The notes below the pieces were generated by a model, which worked only from the letters and a program-made list of their open reading frames with translations, ran no database searches and had not been told where the DNA came from. A DNA stretch of 64,000 bases, from contig NC_008593.1 in assembly GCF_000014125.1 (NCBI RefSeq), positions 806,001 to 870,000 on the forward strand, read 5' to 3'. Origin of the DNA: Clostridium novyi NT (GTDB taxonomy: Bacteria > Bacillota > Clostridia > Clostridiales > Clostridiaceae). The position numbers and the translations under genes are program-made. Every line of letters starts with the position of its first letter. Positions within the stretch are counted from its first letter, which is position 1. Below are positions 8,273 to 18,157 of the stretch, one piece after another.

Positions 8273-10738
8273 ATGAAATACAGGAATGGCGTAACAAGTT
8301 TTGTGGCAAGTTTATTTATATTCTCATTAATACCGATAAATTTTTCAAATACCAATGCACAGGCGTTAGAAGGGTATAAAGATTATGATAAAAGTTCTAC
8401 AAAAATAGAAAATAAGTACAAAATTAATGAAAAAATATTAAAAGTAGAACAAAATGAAGATTTTACAATGGCTCTAAGTGAATCAAACTTATACCTAATA
8501 AAAGATGGAAATTGTAAAAAATATGATTTAGGAGAAATAAAGATCCTATCAAACACAAATATTTTAAAGTGTGATAAATATATATATTTAACTCCATGTA
8601 AAGAGGGAGAATCTTATAATAAAGTAATAATAGATATAGATAAACTAAAAAGAAATCCTAAGAAATTAGAAGATTTTATAAAAAGTACAGTTTTAAGTTA
8701 CAATGCTAGTATTACTGATTTAAAAACCGACAATAAAGAAAGTTACTATTTTAAAACTAAAGAGACTGATAAAGATGGCAAAATAAATTATGTTATAGTT
8801 AAAGTACATAAAGATGGAAAAACAGATAAGATTCCTATTAAAAGTGATATTAATGATTATGAAATAGAAGAGGATGGAAGCTTATGGATTTTAGATAATG
8901 AGAAAATATCTCATATATCTTTAGATGGAAAAGTTATAAAGTCTTATAATGAAGCAAACATAAAGAATATAACAAAGGACGGTAAGGGCAACATATGGCT
9001 TTTACAAGGAGATTCTATTAAAGAAATTTGTAATGGAAAAATTAAAAAAGTTTATACTGTATCAGAGGATAGTAAGGAAATAAGTGTAGATTCTAAAGAA
9101 AATTTAGTAATTAAAAACACTAGAGGATTTACAATTATAAAAAATGGTAAAACTGAAGATGTTGTAATAGATAGCTATGTGCAAAATTCTGCATTAGTTC
9201 TAAAGGATAATGATTCAGATATTAGAATATTAAGTGATAATTACAGTCAGTATTCAGATGAGAGTTTAAATGATGATGTTGTAGTGGATGTTAGTATAAA
9301 GGATGATAAATTTAATTTAAATAATAAAGCAGTAACTAAGTTTGCTAATTACAATAATGCTATTGTATATAATGGACAAGTGTATTTTGCACAATATAAT
9401 ACTCTTTATACATTAAAAAATAATTCTATGAAAGAATATGTTAAATTCAATAAAAGTGAGTATAATGAATTTGCAAGTGATGCTAAAGCAGATAAAAATG
9501 GCAGTATATATGTTCTGGGAAATAAAAATATATATGTTGTAAATAAAAATAAAAATGTAATCAATATACCTTTAGAAAAGATTTATTCATTTAAATCAGT
9601 TGACAAAAATATATTACAAAATGACAAGGATAATAATGTTTATTTAATAACTCAAAGTGGTGAAAATATAAGATTCAATAAATTAGAAGGCAATAATTTT
9701 AGAGCAGTTAATTTTAGAGCACAAGATGGAAAAGAACCTATTAATGTATTTTTAAATGAAAATAATGAATTTGAATTTGTTTATAAGGATAATAAAACAG
9801 GGTATAAAGTATACAAGCTAGATGAAAATCTTCTTCCAGAGGAAGATGAAAGGTTTAATAATGAAGGTCTAGTGTTAATGAAGACTTATAAAGATATAAA
9901 TAAATTAAGTAGAACAGATGATGGCAAACTAGTTTTATGGATTGGCAAAAATATGGTGTATACAAAAGATAGAGCTGAGGAAAAGTTTATAGGACTTTAT
10001 GATATACCATCTACTGATAAAATAACAAGTATGGTTAAAGGAAATGATGGTAGAGTATATATAGGTACAATAAATTCAGGAGTTATATGTTATGGAGAGA
10101 AAGTTGATAGAGATCCAGCTCATTACAAAGAAGTTATGCCTAAGGAAAATAGTTTAGTTGCAGATAACAAAGAATGGACTATAAAATTTAATATGAAGTT
10201 AGATAAGGATACTATAAATAACAATAATATTATTGTAGTTACTAAAGATGGAGAAAGACAAGATATAGACATTAAGCTTAATGATGATGGTAAATCTATA
10301 AAAATAAAGCCAAAGAAAAATTATAAAGATGAAAGAGATTATTATATAGTTGTAAAGAACGATGTTAAATCAATATCAGGTAAAAATCTAAATAAACCTG
10401 TTTACGGTAAATTTACAGTAATTAAAGTTCCAAAGGTTAGTGATGCTGTAAAATTTGAAATAATAAAACCTATAAACATGGATATGAATAATAAGGAATT
10501 TATGGAAACTATAATTAATAATTGGACAAAAGAATTTGAAGATAGTGCAAAGGGCAGAAATGAAGCTGTAAAAGTGGGGAAAGTTGTAGTAAAAGAAATG
10601 AAAGTTAATAAAGATACAGCGTATATAGTTTTTAATGCAGAAATTGCAAGTAAAAGTAAGGGAAAAATAGAAAAGGATAACAAGGATATAGGATTAAATT
10701 GTAAAAAGGTAGAGAAAAATTGGATAATAATTAAGTAA
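8273..10738 (+). CDS. Secreted propeller-like protein with a C-terminal Ig-like domain, function unknown
   Basis: Residues 1-31 are a signal peptide (MKYRNGVTSFVASLFIFSLI, cleavage near AQA). Residues about 50-620 have short repeats ending in DGK/DGN...IWLL, IYVLG, VYLIT and VYIGT strands, resembling a beta-propeller of the two-component-regulator type. Near 630-720 a Big_5/SbsA-like Ig fold follows (MPKENSLVADNKEWTIKFNM, then KNDVKSISGKNL). The last 90 residues are a charged alpha/beta module I cannot name. No sortase, choline or SLH anchor is visible, so it is probably released or loosely cell-wall bound. Start ATG follows GGAGG; a TATAAT lies at 8230-8235. It is monocistronic between terminators. 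Confidence 0.8.
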   Translation: MKYRNGVTSFVASLFIFSLIPINFSNTNAQALEGYKDYDKSSTKIENKYKINEKILKVEQNEDFTMALSESNLYLIKDGNCKKYDLGEIKILSNTNILKCDKYIYLTPCKEGESYNKVIIDIDKLKRNPKKLEDFIKSTVLSYNASITDLKTDNKESYYFKTKETDKDGKINYVIVKVHKDGKTDKIPIKSDINDYEIEEDGSLWILDNEKISHISLDGKVIKSYNEANIKNITKDGKGNIWLLQGDSIKEICNGKIKKVYTVSEDSKEISVDSKENLVIKNTRGFTIIKNGKTEDVVIDSYVQNSALVLKDNDSDIRILSDNYSQYSDESLNDDVVVDVSIKDDKFNLNNKAVTKFANYNNAIVYNGQVYFAQYNTLYTLKNNSMKEYVKFNKSEYNEFASDAKADKNGSIYVLGNKNIYVVNKNKNVINIPLEKIYSFKSVDKNILQNDKDNNVYLITQSGENIRFNKLEGNNFRAVNFRAQDGKEPINVFLNENNEFEFVYKDNKTGYKVYKLDENLLPEEDERFNNEGLVLMKTYKDINKLSRTDDGKLVLWIGKNMVYTKDRAEEKFIGLYDIPSTDKITSMVKGNDGRVYIGTINSGVICYGEKVDRDPAHYKEVMPKENSLVADNKEWTIKFNMKLDKDTINNNNIIVVTKDGERQDIDIKLNDDGKSIKIKPKKNYKDERDYYIVVKNDVKSISGKNLNKPVYGKFTVIKVPKVSDAVKFEIIKPINMDMNNKEFMETIINNWTKEFEDSAKGRNEAVKVGKVVVKEMKVNKDTAYIVFNAEIASKSKGKIEKDNKDIGLNCKKVEKNWIIIK

Positions 10739-10765
10739 TAATAAATTATATATTAATTAATAAAT

Positions 10766-10798
10766 AAAAATGATATCTCATATTGAGATATCATTTTT
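10766..10798. terminator. Bidirectional terminator between convergent genes
   Basis: Stem AAAAATGATATCTCA (10766-10780) pairs perfectly with 10784-10798 around a 3-base loop, with A-run and T-run at the ends, so it can stop transcription from both the 8273 gene and gltX. Confidence 0.9.
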
Positions 10799-10805
10799 AT
10801 TTATA

Positions 10806-12269
10806 TTAGTTAATAGCTTCTTTTAATTTTTCTATTCCTACTCTAACTCTTCTTAAAGATTCTTTTTTTCCAAGAATTTCAGCAAGTTCGAAAGCTCCTC
10901 CTGGTGAAGATGCTTCCCCTGATAATGCTGTTCTAACAGGCCAGAAAACAACTCCGTTTTTAACTTCTAGTTCTTTAACCAATGAGTAAATTACATCATT
11001 AAGAGCATCAAAAGTCCAATCTTCTAGTGCTTCTAAAGCTGGTAGAGCTTTTTCTAAAGTTACTAGTGAGTTTTCAGGATTAGTTTTCATCTTTTTATGA
11101 GAGTATATTGAAATATCATAATTAGGTAACTCTTTTACAAAAGCTACAAGTTCAGGGATTTCAGTGAATACTTCTATTCTTGTTTGTACTTGTTCGCTTA
11201 ATTTTAATAAGTTGTAAGTTTCCATTTCTTCTTTTGTGAATATTTCTTCATAGTATGGTAATGCATACTTATGGAATTCATCAAGAGAAAGTTTCTTTAT
11301 ATATTCTCCATTCATCCATTTTAATTTTGTAGTATCAAATATAGATGGAGATTTATTTATATTCTTATAATCAAATTCTTTAACAAGTTCTTCAAGTGTA
11401 AAGATTTCTTGATTTGTTCCTGGGTTCCATCCAAGAAGAGCTATAAAGTTTACAACAGCTTCTTTTAGGTATCCTTTTTTTAGTAAGTCTTCAAAAGATG
11501 CATCTCCATTTCTCTTACTTAATTTGTTGTGAGCATCTTTCATTATTGGAGGGCAGTGAACATAAGTTGGTATATCCCATCCAAAAGCATTGTATAATCT
11601 ATTATATTTTGGTGCTGAAGATAAGTATTCATTTCCACGTACAACGTGAGTTATTCCCATTAAGTGGTCATCTACAACATTTGCGAAGTTGTAAGTTGGA
11701 AGACCATCTGATTTTATTAATATCATATCTTCAAGTTCAGAGTTATCTACTGAGATTGTTCCGTATATTTCATCTTCAAAAGTTGTTACTCCATCTAAAG
11801 GGTTCTTTTGTCTTATAACATAAGGAACTCCATTTTTAAGGTTTTCTTCAACTTCTTCTTTAGAAAGATTTCTACAATGACCATCATATTTAAAAGTATC
11901 TGAGTTTTCTTTTAGAGAATCAAGTCTTTCTTTGTCACAGAAACAGTAGTAAGCTTCACCTTTTTCTACTAATTCTTTAGCATATTCCATATAAGTTCCT
12001 TTTCTTTCACTTTGAATATAAGGACCTACAGGACCACCTACATCTGGACCTTCATCGTGTTTAAGTCCAGTCATTTCTAAAGTTTTATATATTACATCAA
12101 CGGCGCCTTCAACATATCTTCCTTGGTCTGTATCTTCTATTCTTAGTATGAATTTTCCATTTTCATGCTTTGCTATAAGATAAGTGTAAAGTGCTGTTCT
12201 CAAGTTACCAACGTGCATGTATCCAGTTGGACTTGGTGCAAATCTTGTTCTAACTTCCTTTGCTGACAT
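10806..12269 (-). CDS. gltX: Glutamyl-tRNA synthetase
   Basis: Class I aminoacyl-tRNA synthetase that charges tRNA-Glu. The HIGH-type signature is in [20 protein letters not shown] (from about residue 8) and the KMSKS-type loop is KLSKRNG near residue 255. The [13 protein letters not shown] region is typical of GlnRS/GluRS. Length 487 is normal for bacterial GltX. Start ATG follows TAGGAGTG. It stands alone: divergent from the PAP2 gene and convergent with the secreted propeller gene. The 240-base upstream gap has a small hairpin near 12301-12329 but no T-box architecture. Confidence 0.97.
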   Translation of the reverse strand: MSAKEVRTRFAPSPTGYMHVGNLRTALYTYLIAKHENGKFILRIEDTDQGRYVEGAVDVIYKTLEMTGLKHDEGPDVGGPVGPYIQSERKGTYMEYAKELVEKGEAYYCFCDKERLDSLKENSDTFKYDGHCRNLSKEEVEENLKNGVPYVIRQKNPLDGVTTFEDEIYGTISVDNSELEDMILIKSDGLPTYNFANVVDDHLMGITHVVRGNEYLSSAPKYNRLYNAFGWDIPTYVHCPPIMKDAHNKLSKRNGDASFEDLLKKGYLKEAVVNFIALLGWNPGTNQEIFTLEELVKEFDYKNINKSPSIFDTTKLKWMNGEYIKKLSLDEFHKYALPYYEEIFTKEEMETYNLLKLSEQVQTRIEVFTEIPELVAFVKELPNYDISIYSHKKMKTNPENSLVTLEKALPALEALEDWTFDALNDVIYSLVKELEVKNGVVFWPVRTALSGEASSPGGAFELAEILGKKESLRRVRVGIEKLKEAIN

Positions 12270-12510
12270 GTATTTTCACTCCTATGTTATGTATATTTAA
12301 ATACCCTTTATATGTAATAAAAGGTATATTGAAATTCTATTTTAATGATATACTAAGGGATAGCGTGTGTCAATTATTCAAGAAAATTTATTAAATTATA
12401 GATGACATTGTAATATAAACATAGTATACTAATATAGAATTTTAGTGTTATATTAATAAGAAGTTAAATAAAAATTTAAAATATAAATTATATAAAAAGG
12501 GGAGAAAAAA

Positions 12511-13191
12511 ATGTACATAAGTAACTCAGATAATAACAATGGCGGTATAAAATATTATGTATACTTTTTAGGATTATTATCCATAGGTTGGATATCTTTT
12601 TTTATACTAAAACTTAGAGATAGCTTTGTAGCTGGAGGGGGCAAATTTGATAACTTAGCTATTAATTATGTTTCAAACATAAGAAATGCTTCTCTTAACA
12701 AATTGGTAGTTATAATAAGTAGAAGTGGGGATACAATAACTGCTATGATATTTACGATTTTAGTATTCTTTTTCTTCTATATTAAAAAAAGAAAACGCGA
12801 TGGATATTTTTATGCTATAACAGTTCTTATAATTGCACTTATTAGTCAAGGAATTAAATTCATAGTTAAAAGACCAAGACCAACAGGAAATTGGCTTGTG
12901 CATATAGGGGGATATAGTTTCCCAAGTGGACATTCAATTCTTTCCATGACTGCCGCACTACTTATAATATACTTTATTTTATCTACAGTTAAAAATAAAG
13001 CATTGGCTATTATAATAAGTGTTTTAGTATATATTTATGGTTCTTTAGTAGGACTAAGTAGAGTATATGTTGGAGTTCATTATATAAGTGATGTTGTTGG
13101 AGGATGGACGGTATCAACTGTATTGGTATTTATAAGTTTACTTATATATACTAATATGAATAAGAATAATTCAACAAAATATATAGTATAA
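12511..13191 (+). CDS. PAP2-family membrane phosphatase
   Basis: Integral membrane acid phosphatase with all three PAP2 motifs: K116-x4-RPRP (to 124), PSGHS 138-142 and SRVYVGVHYISDVVGG 183-198, where His141 and His190 are the expected catalytic residues. About six helices. Family members dephosphorylate undecaprenyl diphosphate, phosphatidic acid or phosphatidylglycerol phosphate on the outer face of the membrane; which substrate applies cannot be read from sequence. ATG 12511 follows AAGGGGAG. A terminator follows directly. Confidence 0.92.
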   Translation: MYISNSDNNNGGIKYYVYFLGLLSIGWISFFILKLRDSFVAGGGKFDNLAINYVSNIRNASLNKLVVIISRSGDTITAMIFTILVFFFFYIKKRKRDGYFYAITVLIIALISQGIKFIVKRPRPTGNWLVHIGGYSFPSGHSILSMTAALLIIYFILSTVKNKALAIIISVLVYIYGSLVGLSRVYVGVHYISDVVGGWTVSTVLVFISLLIYTNMNKNNSTKYIV

Positions 13192-13196
13192 AAATA

Positions 13197-13237
13197 AATG
13201 CTATCTTAGAGATATTCTGAGATAGCATTATTTTTTT
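13197..13237 (+). terminator. Terminator after the PAP2 gene
   Basis: Stem 13197-13210 (AATGCTATCTTAGA) pairs with 13216-13229, 5-base loop, then ATTTTTTT. Confidence 0.9.
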
Positions 13238-13329
13238 ATTAATTATGAATAAATAGTCTAGTGCATTTTATTCCATAATATGGTAATATACATATATGTA
13301 AATAATTGGAAGTGAAATGGAGGGACTAT

Positions 13330-14022
13330 ATGGAGGACAAATTAATAATTATAGATGACCTAAGTAAATTTTCATTTAATACTATAAAAAAGAGAAGTTC
13401 AATTGATGAGTGTATATTAGAAATAATAAAGTGTTGCTTTATATTTTATGGAATAAGATTAATTTTTATCATGCCCATTTACATTTTTTCAGGTAGAACA
13501 ATGGGATTATTCCAATTATACAATAATCGCTATACTTATAATAGTCCAAGCTATAATGATATTTGGGGGAACTTTAATAGTGCTTTTTTAAGTGTCTTTG
13601 AAAATAGATCCTACTTAATTAAATATATGATTATAAGCTTTATAATTTTTAGCATATTATTTGTTTTAATAAGTAAGTCTCCAATTGGAATACTAGTTAG
13701 TTTCTTTTTAATAATAGTATCGCCATATGTTGTATATAATGTTTGTTTACCTATAATTTCTTTTATGTATGTACCATTAAATTTTATTTGTTTATTTATA
13801 GATAATTGTATGCCAGATAGAATACCCATAATAGAGTTGTGGGGAATTTTAGGAGTGACCTTTGGCTCAATAAAAGCTTTTAGGAAAAGTAATAAAAAGA
13901 CTTTTATTACTTTTCTTATATTATTAATTATATGTTTTGTCATCACAAATTACAAATTGTGTATAAAAGATGCTGTGCCTTTAAACAGTTTTTTTAATTT
14001 ATATATATGGTTGATCCCTTAG
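13330..14022 (+). CDS. Hypothetical multi-pass membrane protein
   Basis: I do not recognise a family. The 230-residue protein has a short hydrophilic head (MEDKLIIIDDLSKFSFNTIK), then about five to six hydrophobic helices, a layout reminiscent of YIP1/RDD-like small membrane proteins but without a diagnostic motif. I start at ATG 13330 because GGAGGG lies 5 bases before it; the frame extends to a TTG at 13306 that would lie upstream of that site. Its last 29 bases overlap the end of the convergent L,D-transpeptidase gene, with no terminator between them. Confidence 0.7.
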   Translation: MEDKLIIIDDLSKFSFNTIKKRSSIDECILEIIKCCFIFYGIRLIFIMPIYIFSGRTMGLFQLYNNRYTYNSPSYNDIWGNFNSAFLSVFENRSYLIKYMIISFIIFSILFVLISKSPIGILVSFFLIIVSPYVVYNVCLPIISFMYVPLNFICLFIDNCMPDRIPIIELWGILGVTFGSIKAFRKSNKKTFITFLILLIICFVITNYKLCIKDAVPLNSFFNLYIWLIP

Positions 14023-14911
14023 GAATTTCATTATATATATATTTTGCGTTTTCTATAGAAAGTCTAATACAACCATGAGAAATTTTAGCACCTAAAGTAC
14101 CATTTGCAATAGTTCCATTTCTATTTAATAAAACCGTATGAAATAAATAATTTCCACATATTTGAGTAAAGTATTTGCACATTAATCTAGGATTATTTTT
14201 CACAATAAATGCGTCTCCTTTATTTCCAACTTTAAATGTTCCTTTTATAGTAGGTGAGGAACTTCTTCCAACTGTACATGGCATGGACTTAATTAATTTC
14301 CAGTGATGATTATAACCCTTAAATATATATGTTTTTGGGGTATTAGTATTTACCCATATATAATAGTCTGTTTGACTATTAGCATTTCTTTTATTTATAA
14401 AATTTTCAAAGTTATTAGAGCTAATTACTGGAGAAAAAATATCGTCTTTAGGATTATACATGGTTTTCTCTGTTGGCTCTAAGGCTAATTTTTTTAAGGT
14501 TGATTCTCCGGCAACACCATCTCTATTTAGGTTGTTTTTCTTTTGAAAATCATATATGGCAATTTCCGTGGAAGATCCAAAAACGCCATCTGCTTTTATT
14601 TTATATCCAAATTTGTTTAAGTTATTTTGAAGTGTTTTAACGTCATCTCCTTTAGAACCAAGTTTTAATGGTGTTATTTTTTCTTCTTTAGGTTTTTCTT
14701 TTGATTCACTAGATTTATTTTTGTCTTTAGGAGTTTCTGACTTTTTTTCTTCTATTTGTTGAGGGTTTTTGTAAGTATTAGTATTTGATATAGCTTTAGT
14801 ATCTAAATTATTATTGTTAGATTTTTTATGAATTTTCCATATACATAAGCTACTTAAAATGAATAATAAAATAAAAAATATTATGATTGCATTGTTTTCA
14901 CATTTTCTCAT
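13994..14911 (-). CDS. L,D-transpeptidase (YkuD) with peptidoglycan-binding domain
   Basis: Membrane-anchored cell-wall enzyme. Residues 8-24 are a single helix, then a low-complexity Lys/Glu/Ser linker, a PG_binding_1 domain (LGSKGDDVKTLQNNLNKFGY, then DGVFGSSTEIAIYDFQ, about 83-146) and a C-terminal YkuD domain (about 180-305). The catalytic motif SHGCIRLS is intact with Cys281 and His279. The family makes 3-3 crosslinks or attaches proteins to peptidoglycan. Unlike many exported proteins it keeps its N-terminal helix as an anchor. Start ATG 14911 follows AGGAGG. It overlaps the convergent membrane-protein gene by 29 bases. Confidence 0.93.
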   Translation of the reverse strand: MRKCENNAIIIFFILLFILSSLCIWKIHKKSNNNNLDTKAISNTNTYKNPQQIEEKKSETPKDKNKSSESKEKPKEEKITPLKLGSKGDDVKTLQNNLNKFGYKIKADGVFGSSTEIAIYDFQKKNNLNRDGVAGESTLKKLALEPTEKTMYNPKDDIFSPVISSNNFENFINKRNANSQTDYYIWVNTNTPKTYIFKGYNHHWKLIKSMPCTVGRSSSPTIKGTFKVGNKGDAFIVKNNPRLMCKYFTQICGNYLFHTVLLNRNGTIANGTLGAKISHGCIRLSIENAKYIYNEIPKGSTIYIN

Positions 14912-15033
14912 TTTATACCTCCTATCTTAATTTAAATATATGAAGATAATAAAAAAATATTAACTATAAAAAGGGTTATATTTTTTTGAGAATTACAATA
15001 CCATATATAGAAAAATATTAAGGAGCAGTATGT

Positions 15034-16227
15034 ATGAAGTTAGAAAATAAATTGAATGCTAATGTAGAAAAATATAGAGAGGATATTGTAAGTTTTCTAA
15101 AGGATATAATAAATATACCTAGTGTTACGTTAAAAGAGGAAAAGGTTGCTTTTAGGATAAAAAAAGAAATGGATAGGGTAGGGTGTGATTGTAGTTTTAT
15201 TGATGATTTTGGGAACGTAATTGGAAAAGTTGGAAATGGAAAAAATATTATAGTAATAGAAGCTCATATAGATACTGTAAATGCTGGAGATAGAGAACTT
15301 TGGGTTCAAAATCCTTTTGTAGCAAATATAAAGGATGGTGTAGTTTATGGAAGGGGAACTTTAGAGCAAAAGGGGGCAATTGCCTCTATGGTATATGCAG
15401 TAAAAGCTATAAAAGATTTGAATATTAAAGGAGAGTATACTTTATATATAATTGGATCCATAATGAAGGAAGAATATGATGGGGAGGCATTAAGATACAT
15501 AATTAATAAAGATAATATATATCCAGACTATGTTATATTAACTGAACCTACAAATTTAAATATTCATATAGGGAGTATGGGTAGAGCTGAAATAGATATT
15601 ATAATTAAGGGATTAAGTGCTGATTCTGGGTACCCTAAAATAGGGATAAATTCTATATATAAGGCTTCCCCTATAGTTAATGAATTAAAAAGACTTAATG
15701 ATCTATATATGAAGAATCTTTCAGGGAAAGCCTTAATATCAGTTAATGAAATAATTTGTACAACTCCAAGTAAATCCTGTGTTCCAGATAAATGTATCAT
15801 AAAAGTTGATAGTAGAATGTGGAATAGATATGCTTTAGGTGATATTTTAAATGATGTAAAAGCATTAAAAAGTGTTAAAAATTATGAGGTCAAAATAAGT
15901 ACTACTAATAAAAAAACCTATACTGGATATGGTTATAATGCAAAACACGTTTTATTACCTTGGATTAATGAGGAAAATAGTTATATATTAAAAACAACAA
16001 TTGAAACTTATAAAAGCTTATATAATAAAAGTCCTAAAATAGATAAATGGATTTTAACTACTAATGGCAGTATTACAGCTGGTGTATTTAATATTCCCAC
16101 TATAGGATTTGGTCCTGGAAAGGAAATACTTGCATATGGACCTAGGGAACAAGTTTTAGTTGATGATTTATTAAAAGCTTCTGTAATGTATGCCTTATTG
16201 CCATTTAATTTAAGTAAATATAAGTAG
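15034..16227 (+). CDS. M20/YgeY-like peptidase homologue with altered active-site residues
   Basis: The fold-level landmarks of the YgeY branch of M20 hydrolases are present: VIEAHIDTVNAGD, VVYGRGTLEQKGAIASM, an IMKEEYDGEA pair of glutamates, LTEPTNLNIHIGSMGRAEID, VDSRMWNR and GFGPGKEILAYGPREQVLVD. Several positions normally critical look changed: the bridging Asp of GRGxxDxKG is Glu, the dimer-domain His (usually HGS) is replaced in LSADSGYPK, and the C-terminal metal His (usually AHxPNE) is Tyr in AYGPRE. It may be an inactive or repurposed member. Start ATG follows AAGGAG. It abuts the convergent DUF4397 gene. Confidence 0.85.
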   Translation: MKLENKLNANVEKYREDIVSFLKDIINIPSVTLKEEKVAFRIKKEMDRVGCDCSFIDDFGNVIGKVGNGKNIIVIEAHIDTVNAGDRELWVQNPFVANIKDGVVYGRGTLEQKGAIASMVYAVKAIKDLNIKGEYTLYIIGSIMKEEYDGEALRYIINKDNIYPDYVILTEPTNLNIHIGSMGRAEIDIIIKGLSADSGYPKIGINSIYKASPIVNELKRLNDLYMKNLSGKALISVNEIICTTPSKSCVPDKCIIKVDSRMWNRYALGDILNDVKALKSVKNYEVKISTTNKKTYTGYGYNAKHVLLPWINEENSYILKTTIETYKSLYNKSPKIDKWILTTNGSITAGVFNIPTIGFGPGKEILAYGPREQVLVDDLLKASVMYALLPFNLSKYK

Positions 16228-16860
16228 TTATAAGTTTATATATGAATTACCATCAAGAGGAATTAAAACTTGTATAGAAGGAGTACCGTCTAAATATCCT
16301 ACAGCGTATATTGTATAGAATCTATTTGGTTTTAAATTGATATTAGGTACAGTTAAAACAGTTTTATCACTTCCAGTAGGCTTAGCTTCTATTGTATAAG
16401 TTCCAACTTTTAAAGGTATATAATCTGTGCCTTCTTCAAATTCTACATCTTTGAAAAGTATTGTACCGTTAGGAAGTGTAATATCTACATTTGGAGTGCC
16501 AGGAGATAAATGAACAAATTTTACGTAAGCATTTCCAGGTGGAATTGGGAGTTTAGGTTCTAAATAAGGTAAAATTTGAATATCTTGAAGATTATTGGCT
16601 AGAGCTAAAGTTAAAATTGAATCAGTTGGAATTTTCATTCTAGTGTCTATAATAGGTGACGAAAGTTTTCCATGGGGAAATACTTTTACATTATATAGAC
16701 CAGGGGATGTGGACATATACTCTGTAAATTCTTTATAAGCTAAGTTAGAAGTTATTAATTGACCATTAAAGTAAACATCTACAGCTGGTGCATTTGGTGA
16801 TGCATTTAATAATCTCATAAATGATTTAGATTGTCTTTTCCAATCAGGATATAAGTACAT
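16228..16860 (-). CDS. DUF4397 domain protein
   Basis: Two successive beta-sandwich halves show the DUF4397 hallmarks: MRLLNASPNAPAVDVYFNGQ with YKEFTEYMSTSPGLYNVKVF, and YVKFVHLSPGTPNVDITLPN with VGTYTIEAKPTGSDKTVL and RFYTIYAVGYLDGTPSIQVL. There is no signal peptide or membrane helix. I start at ATG 16860: the longer frame begins at a GTG (16872) that is part of the AAAGGGTG ribosome binding site. A sporulation-type promoter pattern lies upstream (16896-16924), so a spore-surface role is possible but is inference. Function of the family is unknown. Confidence 0.85.
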   Translation of the reverse strand: MYLYPDWKRQSKSFMRLLNASPNAPAVDVYFNGQLITSNLAYKEFTEYMSTSPGLYNVKVFPHGKLSSPIIDTRMKIPTDSILTLALANNLQDIQILPYLEPKLPIPPGNAYVKFVHLSPGTPNVDITLPNGTILFKDVEFEEGTDYIPLKVGTYTIEAKPTGSDKTVLTVPNINLKPNRFYTIYAVGYLDGTPSIQVLIPLDGNSYINL

Positions 16861-16895
16861 ATTAATATTCACCCTTTTAAAATATTTCTACATAA

Positions 16896-16924
16896 TACAA
16901 TATGTTTTCTTTTGGATATGTGTG
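16896..16924 (-). promoter_or_regulatory. Candidate sigma-K-like promoter of the DUF4397 gene
   Basis: On the minus strand CACA (16924-16921), a 16-base spacer and CATATTGTA (16904-16896) match the Bacillus sigma-K pattern mACm-N16/17-CATAnnnTA. The pattern is short and the region AT-rich, so chance is a real alternative. Confidence 0.4.
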
Positions 16925-17009
16925 ATATATTTCTTAAAAAAGCTAAGTTGACGAATATATAGGGGAAATGTATAATCTATGAAGAATATTTTGTGTAGGG
17001 GGTAATAAA

Positions 17010-18122
17010 ATGGCAGATGAAAGATTAAAAAAACTTGCAAAACTTTTGGTGAATTATTCAGCAGAAGTAAAAAAAGGTGACTTTGTACTTGTACAATGTG
17101 ATGAAGTTTGTGAACCTTGGATGGTAGAAGTAGTAAAGGAAGCTATACTTGCAGGGGCTCATGTAGAAACTAAGTTGGATTCTCATGAGGTTAGTCAAAT
17201 AAAATTAAAATATAGTTCAGAAGAACAACTACAAGAAGAAAATTATATTCAAAAAGTTGCACTTGAAAAAGCTGATGTTTGGCTTACTGCATGGGGAACA
17301 AAAAATACTAAAGCAAATGCTAATATTGATTCTAAAGTGCTTCAATTAGCTGCTAAGGGAGCCACTAGTTGGAGAGAAATTTATTCAGAAAAAATGGGTG
17401 ACGGTTCTCTTAGGTGGTGTGGTACACAATTTCCAACTTATGCAGATGCTCAAGAAGCCAATATGAGTCTTAGTGAATATGAAGATTTTGTATATGGTGC
17501 AGGACTTTTAGATACTGAAGATCCAGTAGCAGAGTGGAAAAAAGTAAGTGAATATCATGAAAAATGGATAAAATATTTAGACACTAAAAAGGAATTACAT
17601 ATTATATCAGATGGAACAGATATAAAAGTTAATATAGATGGTAGAAAGTGGATAAATTGCGATGGAAAAGTTAATTTCCCAGATGGAGAAATATTTACAT
17701 CACCAGTAGAAGATGGAGTTAATGGTCATATAACTTTTAGTTTCCCTGGAATTTATATGGGAAAAGAAGTTGAAGGAATAAGACTTGAAGTTGAAAATGG
17801 AAAAGTTGTAAAAGCTACTGCTAAAAAGGGAGAGGAATTACTAAATACTTTACTAAAAATTGATGAAGGTGCTTCAAGATTTGGAGAAGTTGCTATTGGA
17901 ACAAATTACGGTATTAAGAAATTTACAAGAAATATGTTATTTGACGAAAAGATAGGTGGAACTATTCATATGGCAATAGGGGATTCTATGCCAGAAGCTG
18001 GTGGAAAAAATAAATCAACAATACATTGGGATATGCTTTGTGACATGAGAAATGGCGGAAAGATATATGCTGATGGTGAGCTTTTTTATGAAAATGGTAA
18101 ACTTATAGAAGAAGTATTATAA
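17010..18122 (+). CDS. Aminopeptidase, M29 family (AmpS/PepS type)
   Basis: Cytoplasmic metallo-aminopeptidase that removes N-terminal residues from peptides. The M29 ligand set can be seen in order in the C-terminal half: the Glu in PDGEIFTSPVED, the Glu in FGEVAIGTNYG, the His in GTIHMAIGDSMPEAGG, and His/Asp in STIHWDMLCDMR. The N-terminal half holds the usual YSAEVKKGDFVLVQ start. 370 residues is slightly short of the common 400-410. ATG 17010 follows TAGGGGGT. Single-gene unit closed by a terminator shared with the convergent dacF-like gene. Confidence 0.93.
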   Translation: MADERLKKLAKLLVNYSAEVKKGDFVLVQCDEVCEPWMVEVVKEAILAGAHVETKLDSHEVSQIKLKYSSEEQLQEENYIQKVALEKADVWLTAWGTKNTKANANIDSKVLQLAAKGATSWREIYSEKMGDGSLRWCGTQFPTYADAQEANMSLSEYEDFVYGAGLLDTEDPVAEWKKVSEYHEKWIKYLDTKKELHIISDGTDIKVNIDGRKWINCDGKVNFPDGEIFTSPVEDGVNGHITFSFPGIYMGKEVEGIRLEVENGKVVKATAKKGEELLNTLLKIDEGASRFGEVAIGTNYGIKKFTRNMLFDEKIGGTIHMAIGDSMPEAGGKNKSTIHWDMLCDMRNGGKIYADGELFYENGKLIEEVL

Positions 18123-18123
18123 T

Positions 18124-18157
18124 AAAAAAACTGCTGGCAAAGTCAGCAGTTTTTTTT
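18124..18157. terminator. Bidirectional terminator between M29 aminopeptidase and dacF-like gene
   Basis: AAAAAAACTGCTG (18124-18136) pairs with 18144-18156, loop of 7, A-run and T-run at both ends. It overlaps the stop region of the minus-strand gene at 18156. Confidence 0.9.

Noticed and set aside
12270..12510. Possible T-box leader for gltX
   Set aside because: No TGGNACCGCG-like T-box sequence or antiterminator architecture seen; only a small hairpin near 12301-12329.
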